Origin: Lactobacillus sp. ESL0246
Lineage (GTDB): Bacteria > Bacillota > Bacilli > Lactobacillales > Lactobacillaceae
NCBI RefSeq assembly: GCF_003692965.1
Contig: NZ_REHC01000011.1
Coordinates: 1 to 64,000 of the forward strand
Reading direction: 5' to 3'
DNA: 64,000 nt
The position numbers were made by a program, and so were the translations under genes. The notes under the pieces were generated by a model that was not told where the DNA came from, did no database searches, and saw only the letters and a list, made by a program, of their open reading frames with translations. Below are positions 9,135-19,441 of this stretch, piece after piece. Positions within the stretch are counted from its first letter, which is position 1, and each line of letters begins with the position of its first letter.

Positions 9135-9452
9135 TTAATAATTAACCTTTTTTCTATATACTTGATCCACCTTAGTTTTAAACTCATTCCATTCAGCATT
9201 AATAATTTGTAATTCAACTTTACCAGCTTTTGTTATTTTATAATAGCGTCGATTCCGTCCCTGAAATGGTTCATCGTATGTTACCAAGTATTTTTCTTTT
9301 TTCAATCGCCGCAAAACAGGATAAATAGTTGATTCAGAAATATTAAATACAGCTTGAACTTGTTGTGTCAATGCATAGCCATAAAGATCTTCTTGATTAA
9401 TAAAAGCTAAAACAGTACCTTCCAGTAACCGAGTTTGAATTTGAATTGCCAT
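9135..9452 (-). CDS. PadR-family transcriptional regulator
   Basis: About 105 residues, the size of the short PadR-s2 subgroup. It holds a winged helix-turn-helix (residues about 5-75: LLEGTVLAFI...LYGYALTQQV...ISESTIYPVLRRLKKEKYLV) with the family's hallmark STIYPVLRRL recognition helix and a wing ending GRNRRYYKIT, then a short dimerisation helix. The second ATG (9452) is chosen because AAGGGG sits 7 nt before it; the ATG at 9458 is too close. It is divergent from an ABC exporter 270 bp away. PadR proteins often repress such exporters and respond to the exported compound, so local control is likely but inferred. Confidence 0.85.
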   Translation of the reverse strand: MAIQIQTRLLEGTVLAFINQEDLYGYALTQQVQAVFNISESTIYPVLRRLKKEKYLVTYDEPFQGRNRRYYKITKAGKVELQIINAEWNEFKTKVDQVYRKKVNY

Positions 9453-9667
9453 TTTCATACCCCTTATATTACATTTCTTATAATATGGTATAGTTAGTCA
9501 AATTTCAAGCTAAAAAGCAAAAGTGAATGGTTTGATTCTACCACTAACTTGATAGTTCAATTAATAAAAAGTAGTTAATTAGAATTTTTTAAACTAGCAA
9601 ATAACATGGATAAAGTAAAACGTTCTATCATTTGGCATATATTTTTTATATTTATTTAATAAAAAGC

Positions 9668-9708
9668 TTGAATTTAACTAATTTTGGTGTATGATGTATC
9701 TATCACAC
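9668..9708 (+). promoter_or_regulatory. Promoter of the ABC exporter with an overlapping imperfect palindrome
   Basis: TTGAAT (9668-9673), 16-bp spacer, TATGAT (9690-9695). An imperfect inverted repeat GTGT...ACAC spans 9687-9708 and covers the -10, a plausible operator for the neighbouring PadR regulator. Its half-sites match at only about 6 of 11 positions, so the operator part is tentative. Confidence 0.5.
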
Positions 9709-9723
9709 TAAAGGAGATAAAAA

Positions 9724-10404
9724 ATGAGCTTATTAGAAACTCGTAATGTGGTCAGAACTTATGGTAAAGGTACAACCAAGTTTGATGCATTACGCGGAGT
9801 TAGTTTACAAATAAATAAAGGTGAATCAGTTGCTATTATTGGTAAAAGTGGATCTGGAAAATCAACTTTAATGCATATTATGGCGCTTCTTGACCAACCA
9901 ACTTCAGGCAATATTTTATTAGACGGCAAACCAACAAGCGAAATTAAAGGACGTGCACTAAATAAATTGCGCAATCAAACTTTTGGTTTTGTTTTTCAAC
10001 AATTTTTCTTAAATGCCCAAGATACCGTTCTTGAAAATGTAATGTTACCATTAAAAATTGCCGGTGTAACTGGAAAAAGGCGCCGTGAATTGGCTTTAGC
10101 TGCAATCAAAGCAGTCGATCTTGAAAGTAAAGCTCAAAATAAAGCAAATAACCTTTCTGGTGGTCAAAAGCAGCGTGTCTGTATCGCCCGTGCACTAGTT
10201 AATGATCCGCAAATTATTTTTGCCGATGAACCAACTGGTAATTTAGATTCAACTACTGGAGAAATGGTAGAAAACATTTTGTTTAAATTACATCGTGAAA
10301 AGGGAATTACCTTAATTATTGTTACTCACGACCCTGATCTTGCACAAAAATGTCAAAGACAAATCCAAATTAAAGATGGTTTAGTAGTTGAAGGAGGAGA
10401 ATAA
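9724..10404 (+). CDS. ABC transporter ATP-binding subunit (MacB/LolD type)
   Basis: 226-residue ATPase with Walker A (GKSGSGKST, about residue 40), Q-loop (FVFQQFFLN), signature LSGGQKQR (about 141), Walker B (IIFADEPTGNLDS) and H-loop (VTHD). The DEPTGNLDS block is typical of the MacB/LolCDE/antimicrobial-peptide exporter group. It has a strong ribosome site (AAAGGAGAT) and ends in TAATG, overlapping the permease start by 1 nt. It energises export of a peptide, drug or lipoprotein-like substrate; the substrate cannot be read from sequence. Confidence 0.92.
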   Translation: MSLLETRNVVRTYGKGTTKFDALRGVSLQINKGESVAIIGKSGSGKSTLMHIMALLDQPTSGNILLDGKPTSEIKGRALNKLRNQTFGFVFQQFFLNAQDTVLENVMLPLKIAGVTGKRRRELALAAIKAVDLESKAQNKANNLSGGQKQRVCIARALVNDPQIIFADEPTGNLDSTTGEMVENILFKLHREKGITLIIVTHDPDLAQKCQRQIQIKDGLVVEGGE

Positions 10405-11672
10405 TGAAGTTTCGCGATATTTTAAACTCGGCTGCAAGTAATTTATGGCACAATAAAGGTCGAACGTTTTTAACAATTATAGCCGTGCTAATCGGTTCCT
10501 TAACCCTGAGCATTACGATGGGGATTAATTCTGGTGTTAATAATTATTTAACTAAGCAAATCGGAAATGTTGGTAATACCGAGCAAATGATAATTTCTCC
10601 CGATTTTTCTAGTGGAAATAGTAACTCCGCACCAGAAAAATACAATGCTAATAAAAGCAGCAATAATGCGGACGGGATGTTAACTAAAAACGACCTCAAA
10701 AAAATCAAAACAGTCAAAGGAATAAAAGACATTAAGGCACTAAAGGATAGTAACGTTACGTATGTGCAAGGACTTAATAAAGTCAAATATGTCATCGATG
10801 CTCAACCAACCTTGGGAATCGCTTATGATTTAAAAGCAGGTCGCCAAGTTGCAACTTCAGGTAATTCCTCAGAAATTCTTTTAACTAAGCAAATGGTAAA
10901 AGCTTTTGGTTATCACAATGCTCATCAAGCCTTAGGAAAATCAATCACACTTGTGACTAACTCCCCTGTTACCAAAAAGAAGCAGAAGATCTCAGCGACA
11001 ATTGTAGGAGTTCGTAACGATAGTATGGTCAGTAGCGGACAAAACGTCTACAGTCATGGCTTAAGTCAAAAAATAATTAAGGCCAATCAAGATGGTATGC
11101 CAAAGGCGCTTCAGGATCGTTATGTTGAAATTGTAGCAACACCAACCAGTAAAAATCCTGACAAAATTTTAACGATTGAAAAGAAATTAGCCAAAAAAGG
11201 TTATACAGCTCAAACTTTAAAAGATGCGGTTAAACAACTCTTTCAAACTTTCAATATTGCAACTGGTGTATTAATTATTTTTGGAGCAATCGCTCTTGTA
11301 GCCGCCAGCTTTGGGGTTGTTAATACTCTTTACATGTCAGTTCGCGACCGAACACGTGAAATTGGTCTAATGAAGGCTTTAGGATTAGGTCAAGGTAAAG
11401 TCTTTTCAATTTTTAGTTGTGAAGCAATTCTAATCGGTTTATTCGGTTCACTTCTTGGATTGCTTGGTGCCATAGGACTAGGACAGGTATTAAACTCAGT
11501 TGCCAGAAAAACTTTCTTAAAAGGCATTGATGGCTTTATCTTAATTCAATTTAATTGGACTAGCAGTTTGCTAATCATTGGAATTATTTGTTTAATTACA
11601 TTTTTAGCCGGAACACTGCCAGCTAGACGAGCAGCCAAGCTTGATCCAATTACTGCTTTAAGATACGAATAA
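10404..11672 (+). CDS. ABC transporter permease (MacB/FtsX-like)
   Basis: 422 residues in the MacB/FtsX layout: one N-terminal membrane helix (about 20-42), a large extracytoplasmic domain (about 50-270) rich in Lys/Asn/Ser, then three C-terminal helices (about 285-310, 335-365, 385-410). The segment RDRTREIGLMKALG is the conserved FtsX coupling motif and the protein ends in LPARRAAKLDPITALRYE, a classic MacB tail. It is translationally coupled to the ATPase through a 1-nt overlap. With the PadR regulator next door, a role in export of toxic compounds or cell-envelope stress defence is likely. Confidence 0.92.
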   Translation: MKFRDILNSAASNLWHNKGRTFLTIIAVLIGSLTLSITMGINSGVNNYLTKQIGNVGNTEQMIISPDFSSGNSNSAPEKYNANKSSNNADGMLTKNDLKKIKTVKGIKDIKALKDSNVTYVQGLNKVKYVIDAQPTLGIAYDLKAGRQVATSGNSSEILLTKQMVKAFGYHNAHQALGKSITLVTNSPVTKKKQKISATIVGVRNDSMVSSGQNVYSHGLSQKIIKANQDGMPKALQDRYVEIVATPTSKNPDKILTIEKKLAKKGYTAQTLKDAVKQLFQTFNIATGVLIIFGAIALVAASFGVVNTLYMSVRDRTREIGLMKALGLGQGKVFSIFSCEAILIGLFGSLLGLLGAIGLGQVLNSVARKTFLKGIDGFILIQFNWTSSLLIIGIICLITFLAGTLPARRAAKLDPITALRYE

Positions 11673-11677
11673 TTATT

Positions 11678-11707
11678 AAAAAAGACTCACTTACATGAGT
11701 CTTTTTT
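11678..11707 (+). terminator. Terminator of the ABC exporter operon
   Basis: AAAAAGACTCA, a 6-nt loop, TGAGTCTTTTTT: a perfect stem ending in a T-run 6 nt after the permease stop. It also serves the converging DUF6176 gene. Confidence 0.85.
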
Positions 11708-11714
11708 GTGCTCA

Positions 11715-12077
11715 TTAACCTTTATTTCTCTTAATAACTTGCTCAATTATAGGCGACAATAAGTTTTGCTCTATTTCTAAATTATCCGGATGATAGTTTC
11801 TATCTATACATTCATCCCAGTATTCTAAATGTTTTTTATCAATGTAGTTTTCAGAATCTTCAACAGCTTTACCACCCTCACCTTGAATCGAGTACCAGTA
11901 AAAATAAGTATAACCATCTAAACTTTCTTCCTTAAAAACTGTCTCAACATACATCTTTTCATCTGCCATAGTTGCCACCGTTGCTTCATGATGCTGATTA
12001 AGAAAATCCATCCAAGCTTGTGCCAATTTTTCTTTTCCTTTTTTGATTCTGAATCGTGTTAATTCCACTTTATCCAT
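11715..12077 (-). CDS. DUF6176-type small cytoplasmic protein
   Basis: 120 residues, no signal or membrane segment, acidic with many aromatic residues (YTYFYWYSIQGEGG, HLEYWDECID). The N-terminus VELTRFRIKKGKEKLAQAWMDFLN and overall length resemble the DUF6176 family, which looks like a ferredoxin-fold (antibiotic-monooxygenase-like) module; this is from memory of the family. AAAGGAGGG precedes the ATG. It stands alone between two terminators. Function is unknown. Confidence 0.65.
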   Translation of the reverse strand: MDKVELTRFRIKKGKEKLAQAWMDFLNQHHEATVATMADEKMYVETVFKEESLDGYTYFYWYSIQGEGGKAVEDSENYIDKKHLEYWDECIDRNYHPDNLEIEQNLLSPIIEQVIKRNKG

Positions 12078-12455
12078 TTAAACCCTCCTTTTATACAATT
12101 AAACAAAAGATTCCTATTTAATTATAGTTTTATGTTCCACTAATTAGTTCTTTTTCAAATTTATTAAGCTTTTAGTTACTAATAAAATCAGCAGATTATA
12201 ATTATTTAGTTAATAAGGACTTCTATTTTTTGTGTCCTCAATTAACTACACACTTACAAGTTAAAATTTGCTACAGATCATTTCTATTAGATTAAAAGTA
12301 ACCCAGTATAATAATTATACAAAAACACTAAGCTCTAGGATAGTTTAGTGCAGTCTAGTTTTTTTATTATCAGTATTTACAAAAGAAGTTAAAAAAGCAT
12401 CAGCTTTATTACTGATGCTTTTGACGCTACTAGTCGATTTTAAAAACTGACAAAT
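12078..12455. other. Gene-free stretch between DUF6176 gene and rpsI
   Basis: It holds the rpsI terminator (12391-12422) and, presumably, the minus-strand promoter for the DUF6176 gene; TATAAT-like boxes occur on the minus strand near 12126-12131 and 12313-12318 but neither has a good -35. No ORF or RNA gene is evident. Confidence 0.5.
12391..12422 (-). terminator. Terminator of the ribosomal supercluster (after rpsI)
   Basis: AAAAAAGCATCAG, 8-nt loop, CTGATGCTTTT. Read on the minus strand it gives a perfect stem followed by a T-run, about 34 nt beyond the rpsI stop. Confidence 0.85.
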
Positions 12456-12851
12456 TTAACGCTTACTAAATTGTGAAGCTTTACGAGCCTTCTTCAAGCC
12501 TGGCTTCTTTCTTTCAACCATTCTTGGATCACGTGTTAAGAACCCAGCCTTCTTCAGTGGACCACGAAAGTCTGGATCTACTTCTAGTAAAGCACGAGCA
12601 ATTCCAAGACGAATCGCACCGGCTTGACCTGAAAATCCTCCACCATTAACATTAACATTAACGTCGTATTGACCATCAGTTTCAGTCAAAGTCAGTGGTT
12701 GTTTTAAATCCTTAACTAAGTTAGGAAATGGGATATATTGATTAATATCTTTATTATTTGCAGTAATTTTTCCATTGCCTGGTACTAAACGTACACGCGC
12801 AACTGAATTCTTACGGCGACCAGTACCTGCATATGCAACTTGTTGTGCCAT
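12456..12851 (-). CDS. rpsI: 30S ribosomal protein S9
   Basis: 131 residues. The universal S9 features are present: [14 protein letters not shown] near the start, [20 protein letters not shown] in the middle, and the basic C-terminal tail ending QFSKR that reaches to the P-site tRNA. It follows rplM by 12 nt, the near-universal L13-S9 pair, with the pair's terminator right behind. Confidence 0.98.
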   Translation of the reverse strand: MAQQVAYAGTGRRKNSVARVRLVPGNGKITANNKDINQYIPFPNLVKDLKQPLTLTETDGQYDVNVNVNGGGFSGQAGAIRLGIARALLEVDPDFRGPLKKAGFLTRDPRMVERKKPGLKKARKASQFSKR

Positions 12852-12863
12852 TTATGTAACCTC

Positions 12864-13307
12864 CTAGATTAATTTGTTAATATCTAACGTTTCCGGTTTT
12901 TGAGCTTCATGCTTGTGATTAGCATCAGCATAAACATGCATCTTCATAAATTCTTGGTGTCCAAGAGTATTCTTCGGAAGCATTCCTTTAACCGACAATT
13001 CAACTAATCTAACTGGATTCTTTGCAAGCATTTCTCCAGCAGGAATGGCTTTGATACCACCACGAAAACCAGAGTGATGGTAATAAATCTTGTCAGTAGC
13101 TTTCTTCCCTGTCAACTTAACCTTAGATGCGTTAATAATAATAACGTTATCTCCAGTGTCAACATTTGGTGTATATTGAGGCTTGTTTTTACCCCTTAAA
13201 ATAGTTGCTACTGCAGTAGACAGACGTCCTAAAGACACATCTGTTGCGTCAACAACATACCACTTATGTTCAATTTCATTAGGTTTAGCTAATTGTGTAG
13301 TACGCAA
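12864..13307 (-). CDS. rplM: 50S ribosomal protein L13
   Basis: 147 residues with L13 motifs [35 protein letters not shown] and [10 protein letters not shown]. Translation starts at a TTG (13307) behind GGAGG, which is unusual for a ribosomal protein and may limit its rate. L13 is an early assembly protein of the large subunit. An apparent structured leader lies just upstream. Confidence 0.98.
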   Translation of the reverse strand: MRTTQLAKPNEIEHKWYVVDATDVSLGRLSTAVATILRGKNKPQYTPNVDTGDNVIIINASKVKLTGKKATDKIYYHHSGFRGGIKAIPAGEMLAKNPVRLVELSVKGMLPKNTLGHQEFMKMHVYADANHKHEAQKPETLDINKLI

Positions 13308-13380
13308 TTTAAATTCCTCCGTTTATACGTTGTTTGAAAACAATAAGATTCCGGGGCCTATCGTGGACAAACATACTTTA
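13308..13380 (-). ncRNA. Candidate L13 leader RNA upstream of rplM
   Basis: The 100-nt gap between truA and rplM contains a GTCCACGATAGGCCCCGGAA block and a TTGTTT-TC-AAACAA hairpin just before the ribosome site. Firmicutes rplM genes often carry an autoregulatory L13 leader in this place; the match is from memory and position, not from a covariance search. Confidence 0.45.
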
Positions 13381-13407
13381 ATAGAATACGTCCTTTTGCT
13401 TTAATTG

Positions 13408-14199
13408 TCAATATAAATTCTCATCTTGACGATATTTTAAGGGAATATCCTCATAAAACACATGAAATAAAAAAAGTCCGTTTGCCTGTGCTGTTTCTCT
13501 TACCTGTTCGCGATCCTTAGCTAATATTACCCGGGGAATATCATTAATAGGACGTTTGCCGTTTCCAATTTCAAGAAGTGTCGCAACTAATATTCGAACC
13601 ATATTATATAGAAAACCTGAACAAATAAAATCAAAAATTATTTCATTTTCAATGTCATCTTTTCGTATATTAATATAATACATTGTTCTAACTTTATTTT
13701 TGATTTGTCCCCCACTTGCAGCAAAACTTGTAAAATCATGTGTACCAATCAAATCTCTGGCTGCCTGTTGCATTTTTTTAACATTTATTTGATAGGGATA
13801 ATGTCCAGTATAAAATCTTTTAAAAGGATTAACAAAGCGATCCAAGCTAAGTCTGTATCGATACCATTTTCCTTTAGCACTATATCTGACATGAAAGTCT
13901 TCATTAACAATTTCACAATCATTAAAAACTATATCCAAAGGCATCATTGAATTGAGTGCACAAAGCATTCTTTGAGGTGGAATTTTGTTTCCAGGATAAT
14001 CAAAGTGAATTACTTGACCTAAAGCATGAACACCAGCATCAGTTCTGCCAGAACCTTCAATTCTTACTTGCTGACCTTTTGTCATTTTTTCAAGTGCAGA
14101 TTCAATTGTCCCCTGTACTGTCCTTTGCTTGGGCTGTGCTTGAAAGCCATGAAATAGATGACCATCATAGGAAAGCGTCATTTTATATCTTGTTTTCAT
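13408..14199 (-). CDS. truA: tRNA pseudouridine(38-40) synthase TruA
   Basis: 263 residues. It modifies uridines 38-40 in the anticodon arm of many tRNAs. The catalytic Asp sits in [14 protein letters not shown] (about residues 50-64), and other TruA blocks are present ([15 protein letters not shown]-like [25 protein letters not shown]). It overlaps ecfT by 1 nt (TAATG), the usual ecf-truA linkage in lactobacilli. Confidence 0.97.
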   Translation of the reverse strand: MKTRYKMTLSYDGHLFHGFQAQPKQRTVQGTIESALEKMTKGQQVRIEGSGRTDAGVHALGQVIHFDYPGNKIPPQRMLCALNSMMPLDIVFNDCEIVNEDFHVRYSAKGKWYRYRLSLDRFVNPFKRFYTGHYPYQINVKKMQQAARDLIGTHDFTSFAASGGQIKNKVRTMYYINIRKDDIENEIIFDFICSGFLYNMVRILVATLLEIGNGKRPINDIPRVILAKDREQVRETAQANGLFLFHVFYEDIPLKYRQDENLY

Positions 14200-14996
14200 T
14201 AATGTGTCCTAAAAATAACTAACAATGCTGTCAATATCAGAAAGTAGCCGAGATTACACAAGTCGAACTTAGACCAATGTAAAACACGAAATCGTGTTCT
14301 TCCTTCATCGCCACGATAACCACGAGATTCCATTGCTGTTGAAAGATCAATCGCTGTTGAAAGAGAATTTATAAACAAAGGTATAAGTAATGGAGTAATA
14401 GCTTTTGCACGTGCAACCAATCCACCATTATTAAAGTCGGCTCCCCGAGATCTCTGCGCATTCATAATTTTAAAAGTTTCATCAAATAGGGTCGGCACGA
14501 AACGTAATGCAATCGACATTACTAAAGCAATTTTATCGACCGGAACCTTAACTAATTTAAGCGGAATTAACAGCCATTCAATTGCATCAGCGATTTCTAA
14601 TGGAGTGGTCGTTACTGTCATAACCGTCGAAATTAAAACAATGACTGTAAAGCGAATAAAAATAAAAATAGCATTACTAATTCCATAACTGGTCAAAGCA
14701 AAAATACCCCAATGCCAGTAAACTGTTCCCCCTACTGTGAAGAAAAGTTGTAACAGGGAAGTAAACAAAATTAACCAAATTACAGGTTTAATGCCCTCCC
14801 AAAAGATTTTCCATTTTAGGTTGGTTGCCGCTACTGCCACCAAACTAAAAAAAGTTATAATTACATAAGTAATTGGGTTATTAGCTAGAAAAATTATAAA
14901 AATAAAAAGTACAGTGGCTAGTAGCTTTCCACGTGGATCCATCTTATAAATTAGTGAATCGCCCGGAAGATACCGTCCAATCAAAATTTTACTCAT
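14199..14996 (-). CDS. ecfT: ECF transporter transmembrane subunit EcfT
   Basis: 265 residues with about five to six membrane segments and the two coupling helices carrying the EcfT signatures AQRSRGADF (about residue 160) and AMESRGYRG (about 220), which dock into the two ATPases. It is the shared membrane scaffold of the vitamin and metal ECF transporters and works with S subunits encoded elsewhere. It lies 3 nt after ecfA2 and overlaps truA by 1 nt. Confidence 0.97.
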   Translation of the reverse strand: MSKILIGRYLPGDSLIYKMDPRGKLLATVLFIFIIFLANNPITYVIITFFSLVAVAATNLKWKIFWEGIKPVIWLILFTSLLQLFFTVGGTVYWHWGIFALTSYGISNAIFIFIRFTVIVLISTVMTVTTTPLEIADAIEWLLIPLKLVKVPVDKIALVMSIALRFVPTLFDETFKIMNAQRSRGADFNNGGLVARAKAITPLLIPLFINSLSTAIDLSTAMESRGYRGDEGRTRFRVLHWSKFDLCNLGYFLILTALLVIFRTH

Positions 14997-14999
14997 GAG

Positions 15000-15845
15000 T
15001 TACCCCTTTAAATTTTGCTTAATTCCTGAGATCAAATCCGGTAACCTTAAAGGCGGAGCAGAAAAATTATAATTTTTCAATTGGGCAGCAAAAACGGAAG
15101 ACTTTGGCTCATCAAGATGATGCTCTTTCAACCAGGAACGATTTTTAAATACTTCGATTGGCTGAGAATGTTTAATCAGTTTTCCGTGCTCCATTATTAA
15201 AACATCATCAGCATAATTGGCAACGTCATCCATATTATGGGTAACTAAAATAACCGTATGACCAGCGTTACGATAATCTGAAAAAAGCTCCATCATTTGC
15301 TTACGAGATCTAGGATCTAGCCCCGCTGCTGGTTCGTCTAAACAAAGAATATCAGGTTCATAAGCCAAAACTCCGGCAATTGCTACTCTTCTCATTTGAC
15401 CACCAGAAAGTTCAAATGGTGATCTTGAACCAAATTCTACAGGTAAGCCTACTTTCTTCAACCATTTTTGTGCGCTTTGCTTTGCCTTGTCATCGTCATA
15501 GCCAAAATTTTTAGGTCCAAACGCAATATCATCTAAAACAGTACTTTCAAACAATTGTGATTCTGGAAACTGAAACACCAAACTTACATGACGACGTAAA
15601 TTTTTTAAATGCTTATTATTAGTATCAGATTTTATTTTTATACCTGCAATTTCAACTTGGCCACTAGTCGGTTTCAATAGAGCATTAAAATGTTGCATTA
15701 AGGTTGATTTACCACTTCCTGTATGCCCAATAATAGCAGTAAATGAACCATCATTTAATTCAAAACTGATATTCTCTAAGCCTTTTTTTTCAAGTGGTGA
15801 ACCAGGCGAATAAACATAACTTACATTTTCGAATTTAATTGACAT
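15000..15845 (-). CDS. ecfA2: ECF transporter ATPase EcfA2
   Basis: 281 residues. Walker [10 protein letters not shown] (about 39), Q-loop [11 protein letters not shown], signature [13 protein letters not shown], Walker [14 protein letters not shown]-loop VTHNMDD, plus the C-terminal extension of ECF ATPases. It overlaps the end of ecfA1 by 25 nt and forms the heterodimer with it that powers substrate uptake by the ECF module. Confidence 0.97.
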   Translation of the reverse strand: MSIKFENVSYVYSPGSPLEKKGLENISFELNDGSFTAIIGHTGSGKSTLMQHFNALLKPTSGQVEIAGIKIKSDTNNKHLKNLRRHVSLVFQFPESQLFESTVLDDIAFGPKNFGYDDDKAKQSAQKWLKKVGLPVEFGSRSPFELSGGQMRRVAIAGVLAYEPDILCLDEPAAGLDPRSRKQMMELFSDYRNAGHTVILVTHNMDDVANYADDVLIMEHGKLIKHSQPIEVFKNRSWLKEHHLDEPKSSVFAAQLKNYNFSAPPLRLPDLISGIKQNLKG

Positions 15846-16672
15846 AAATATTGGACCAACTCTTTTTCTGAACTAATCTCATCAGGAATATTGATTTTAT
15901 TATTGCATAATTCATTTTTAATTTGTTGAAAAAATGGAACGTCTAATCCCAGCTTTTTAAGAAGATTAACTTGAGCAAAAACTTCTTTAGGACTGCCTTG
16001 CGTTATTAATTTCCCATCATCCATAACTAATACTTGATCCGAACTATTCGCTTCATCAATATCATGTGTAATTGCAATCACGGTGAGATTATATTTTTCT
16101 TTAATTTCACGAACTATTTTTAAAATCTGATTTCTACCTTCTGGGTCTAACATTGAGGTTGCTTCATCTAGAATAATGATTTCTGGTTTAAGCGCAATAA
16201 TTCCTGCAATTGCAACTCGCTGTTTTTGGCCGCCGGACAAAGTCGAGGGTTCAGAATTTGCATAATCACTCATGCCTACTGCTTCAATTGCATTAGACAC
16301 AATTTTAATCATATCTTCACGCGAAACGCCACGATTTTCAAGACCAAATGCAACATCATCAGTTACTGTAGCACCAACAAACTGGTTATCCGGATTTTGA
16401 AATACAATCCCCACTTTATCTCTTATTTGCCAAACAGTATCTTCTGTTAAAATTGTATCACCAATCTTAATACGTGAAATATCAGGATCGTCAGGAACTA
16501 GCAACCCATTCATTAGTCTGATAATCGTAGATTTACCGCTTCCATTATGACCAATAATAGAAGTCCAAGACCCCTTTTCAATATTCAAACTAATATTGTC
16601 AATTGCTGGAGTGCTTGATTCAGGATACGTGAAACTTAAGTTTTTTATATTAACAATGCTTTCTTTTGTCAT
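15821..16672 (-). CDS. ecfA1: ECF transporter ATPase EcfA1
   Basis: 283 residues from the ATG at 16672, chosen because AAGGATGG lies just ahead; an upstream start would add 21 hydrophobic residues unlike the family. Walker [11 protein letters not shown]-loop [13 protein letters not shown], signature [13 protein letters not shown], Walker [14 protein letters not shown]-loop ITHDIDE. First gene of the ecfA1-ecfA2-ecfT-truA set that follows rplQ. Confidence 0.97.
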   Translation of the reverse strand: MTKESIVNIKNLSFTYPESSTPAIDNISLNIEKGSWTSIIGHNGSGKSTIIRLMNGLLVPDDPDISRIKIGDTILTEDTVWQIRDKVGIVFQNPDNQFVGATVTDDVAFGLENRGVSREDMIKIVSNAIEAVGMSDYANSEPSTLSGGQKQRVAIAGIIALKPEIIILDEATSMLDPEGRNQILKIVREIKEKYNLTVIAITHDIDEANSSDQVLVMDDGKLITQGSPKEVFAQVNLLKKLGLDVPFFQQIKNELCNNKINIPDEISSEKELVQYLCQLNSKM

Positions 16673-16852
16673 GTTATCACCATCCTTAAAAGTCTGATTT
16701 AATTGTACCAAAAAAAGGCAAAAAAAATCACCCATGAAGAGGGATAAATATGCATTATCTAAGCTAGACTAAACTTTCGTCATCATCTTAACGCTTATTC
16801 TCACTTTCATGGATAATTCTTAATAGCTATTAAGTTGTTGGGCTATTCCTAA

Positions 16853-17236
16853 TTAAACTAATTCAAGAATAACCATTGGAGCGCCATCACCCTTACGAGC
16901 TGTAGCTAACTTCATAATTCTAGTATAACCACCATTACGGTCTTTGTAACGTGGTGCTATATCACTAAACAATTTTTGTAGTGCTGATTTAACAACAACT
17001 GCATCTTTTTCTTCATGGATATCAGCAACTTCATTTCGAACAAAAGCAGCTGCTTTTCTTCTGGCAGCTAAGTCACCACGTTTACCTAAAGTGATCATCT
17101 TTTCCGCTGTCTTGCGTACTTCTTTAGCACGAGTTTCAGTTGTAACAATGCGTTCGTTCATGATTAATTGAGTAGTCATTTCTCTTAGCATTGCTTTTCT
17201 GTGGGCACTATCCCAGCCTAATTTTCGGTATGCCAT
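16853..17236 (-). CDS. rplQ: 50S ribosomal protein L17
   Basis: 127 residues, bacterial L17: [20 protein letters not shown] and [16 protein letters not shown] are family blocks. It lines the exit-tunnel side of the large subunit. Last gene of the alpha operon, 25 nt after rpoA. Confidence 0.98.
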   Translation of the reverse strand: MAYRKLGWDSAHRKAMLREMTTQLIMNERIVTTETRAKEVRKTAEKMITLGKRGDLAARRKAAAFVRNEVADIHEEKDAVVVKSALQKLFSDIAPRYKDRNGGYTRIMKLATARKGDGAPMVILELV

Positions 17237-17261
17237 TAATTTACCTCCTTTTATTTTTCAG

Positions 17262-18200
17262 TTAATCCTCTTGACGAAGTGAAAGTCCCAAGTCAGTTAA
17301 TTTATTTTTGACTTCCTCCAATGATTTACGTCCCAAGTTACGAACACGCATCATATCTGCCTCTGATTTATCAGTCAGTTCTTGCAGTGTATTAATGCCA
17401 GCTCTTTTAAGGCAGTTATAAGAACGAACAGATAGATCAAGCTCTTCAATCGTCATCTCAAGCTTTTTTTCTGCCGTATCATCCTCTTTTTCAACCATAA
17501 CATCGTTGAATTTAGTACTTGCATCAGCATTTTCAAACACTTTGAAATGTTCTACCAAAATTTTAGCAGCAAAACTAAGGGCATCATTGGGTTTAATTGA
17601 ACCATCAGTCCAAATCTCTAAAGTGAGCTTATCAAAATCATCTCTTTTACCAACACGAGTTGACTCAACTTGATAATTAACTTTTTCAATTGGGGAAAAG
17701 AGAGAATCAACAGGAATGACCCCAATTGGCATGTCATCACTCTTGTTATCACTTGCTGCAACATAACCTCGACCATTTTTAACAGCGGCTTGCATATGTA
17801 AGTGTCCACCATCAGCAATGGTACAAATATATTGATCAGGATTAAGTATTTGAACATCTGCATCAACTTTAAAGTCATCGGCAGTAACAGTAGCCGGACC
17901 TTCAACGTCAATTTCAATTATCTTTTGTTCGTCTGAAAAAGACTTTAATTCTAGCTTTTTCAAATTTAAAATCATTTTTGCAACGTCTTCCTTAACACCT
18001 GGAACGGTAGAGAATTCGTGCAAAACATCATCGATTTGAACATACACAAGGCCCGTACCTGGAATAGAAGTGAGTAATACTCTACGTAATGAATTACCTA
18101 AAGTAGTACCAAAGCCTCGTTCAAGTGGTTCAATAACAAATTTACCATAAGACTTTTCTTGGTCCACAACGGTAATATTTGGTTTTTCAAATTCAATCAT
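17262..18200 (-). CDS. rpoA: RNA polymerase alpha subunit
   Basis: 312 residues from the ATG at 18200, behind AAAGGGG with a 7-nt gap; an upstream TTG in frame would start inside that site. N-terminal assembly domain ([21 protein letters not shown]), flexible linker about 228-245, and the C-terminal domain with [16 protein letters not shown]...[12 protein letters not shown] that contacts UP elements and activators. Confidence 0.98.
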   Translation of the reverse strand: MIEFEKPNITVVDQEKSYGKFVIEPLERGFGTTLGNSLRRVLLTSIPGTGLVYVQIDDVLHEFSTVPGVKEDVAKMILNLKKLELKSFSDEQKIIEIDVEGPATVTADDFKVDADVQILNPDQYICTIADGGHLHMQAAVKNGRGYVAASDNKSDDMPIGVIPVDSLFSPIEKVNYQVESTRVGKRDDFDKLTLEIWTDGSIKPNDALSFAAKILVEHFKVFENADASTKFNDVMVEKEDDTAEKKLEMTIEELDLSVRSYNCLKRAGINTLQELTDKSEADMMRVRNLGRKSLEEVKNKLTDLGLSLRQED

Positions 18201-18245
18201 TACTAGACCCCTTTCAAAACGCAACGTCTTTCAATAAGAACAAAA

Positions 18246-18629
18246 TTAAACACGACGACGTTTTGGTGGTCTAGAACCATTGTGAGGAACAGGAGTAACG
18301 TCACGAATAGCAGTAATTTCCAAACCAGTAGCTTGTAGTGATCTTATAGCAGATTCACGACCAGCGCCAGGCCCCTTAACAGAAACTTCTACATGTTTCA
18401 TGCCTTGATCCATTGCACTTTTAGCAGCAGCTTCAGCTGCCATTTGTGCTGCAAATGGTGTAGATTTCCGGCTACCTTTAAAGCCCAATGCACCTGCTGA
18501 TGACCAAGCAATAGCGTTACCTTGAGTGTCAGTAATCATGACTAAAGTATTATTAAACGTAGAATGAATATGAGCAACGCCTCTTTCAACGTGCTTCTTC
18601 ACACGACGCTTACGTGCTGTTTTAGGCAT
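18246..18629 (-). CDS. rpsK: 30S ribosomal protein S11
   Basis: 127 residues from ATG 18629, with AAGGAGG 7 nt ahead. Blocks [34 protein letters not shown] and [16 protein letters not shown] are S11. It sits in the platform of the small subunit near the E site. Confidence 0.98.
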   Translation of the reverse strand: MPKTARKRRVKKHVERGVAHIHSTFNNTLVMITDTQGNAIAWSSAGALGFKGSRKSTPFAAQMAAEAAAKSAMDQGMKHVEVSVKGPGAGRESAIRSLQATGLEITAIRDVTPVPHNGSRPPKRRRV

Positions 18630-18650
18630 CAATAAACCTCCTTATAATTT

Positions 18651-19001
18651 TTATTTATTCTTTTTGCTACCCTTACGTGTACGGGCATTATTTTTGGTAT
18701 TTTGTCCACGAACTGGAAGTCCATGGCGATGACGCATACCACGGTATGAACCGATATCAATTAACCGCTTGATGTTCATGCTAACTTCTCTTCGTAAGTC
18801 ACCTTCAACGCGGTATTTATCTACTTCTGCGCGAAGCTTTTCTTGATCATCTGGAGTCAAATCTTTTGAACGTATGTCTTCAGAAACACCAGCATCCGCA
18901 CAAATTTTCTGAGCAGTTGGTTCACCAATACCATAAATATAAGTTAATGCAACAACTATTCTTTTATCTCTTGGTAAATCAACACCAGCAATACGTGCCA
19001 T
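18651..19001 (-). CDS. rpsM: 30S ribosomal protein S13
   Basis: 116 residues from ATG 19001 (AGGAGGTG ahead; a GTG 9 nt upstream overlaps that site). [14 protein letters not shown] at the start and [15 protein letters not shown](N)[10 protein letters not shown] at the end are S13 hallmarks. It contacts the P-site tRNA and bridges to the large subunit. Confidence 0.98.
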   Translation of the reverse strand: MARIAGVDLPRDKRIVVALTYIYGIGEPTAQKICADAGVSEDIRSKDLTPDDQEKLRAEVDKYRVEGDLRREVSMNIKRLIDIGSYRGMRHRHGLPVRGQNTKNNARTRKGSKKNK

Positions 19002-19023
19002 AAATTGCACCTCCTATTTTATT

Positions 19024-19140
19024 TTAACCTTGACGTTGCTTGTGCTTTGGATTTGCAGGACAAATAACCATTACACGACCATGTCTCTTAATAATCTTAC
19101 AATGCTCACACATTGGTTTAACAGATGGTCTAACCTTCAT
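19024..19140 (-). CDS. rpmJ: 50S ribosomal protein L36
   Basis: 38 residues, [20 protein letters not shown] then [16 protein letters not shown]. The zinc ligands Cys11, Cys14, Cys27 and His33 are intact, so this is the zinc-binding (C+) form. GGAGG precedes the ATG. Standard place between infA and rpsM. Confidence 0.97.
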   Translation of the reverse strand: MKVRPSVKPMCEHCKIIKRHGRVMVICPANPKHKQRQG

Positions 19141-19154
19141 GTTTCCCTCCGTTA

Positions 19155-19376
19155 TTACTTTATAAACCGATAAGTAATTCTACCTTTTGTTAAATCGTAA
19201 GGAGAAAGTTCAACAGTAACACGGTCCCCAGGTAAAATCCGAATATAATGCATTCTAATTTTACCGGATACATGTGCTAATATTTCAGCTCCATTTTCCA
19301 ATTCAACTTTAAACATAGCATTAGGCAAGGTATCAACTACTTTACCCTTTACTTCAATGACATCATCTTTTGCCAA
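19155..19376 (-). CDS. infA: Translation initiation factor IF-1
   Basis: 73 residues, a single S1-like OB fold ([25 protein letters not shown]...[29 protein letters not shown]). It blocks the A site of the 30S subunit during initiation. Start is a TTG at 19376 behind GGAGG, 6 nt spacing. Between adk and rpmJ; no methionine aminopeptidase gene lies here, unlike in Bacillus. Confidence 0.98.
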   Translation of the reverse strand: MAKDDVIEVKGKVVDTLPNAMFKVELENGAEILAHVSGKIRMHYIRILPGDRVTVELSPYDLTKGRITYRFIK

Positions 19377-19441
19377 AGCTGTTCCTCCGCATTTAAACAG
19401 TCATACTTTGAAATTATAACACGGAAATGTAAATATACAAA

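Noticed and set aside
16735-16852. Possible terminator between rplQ and ecfA1
   Set aside because: Only a 3-5 bp stem (ATCCC/GGGTGAT) before the T-run near 16715-16740; too weak to call.
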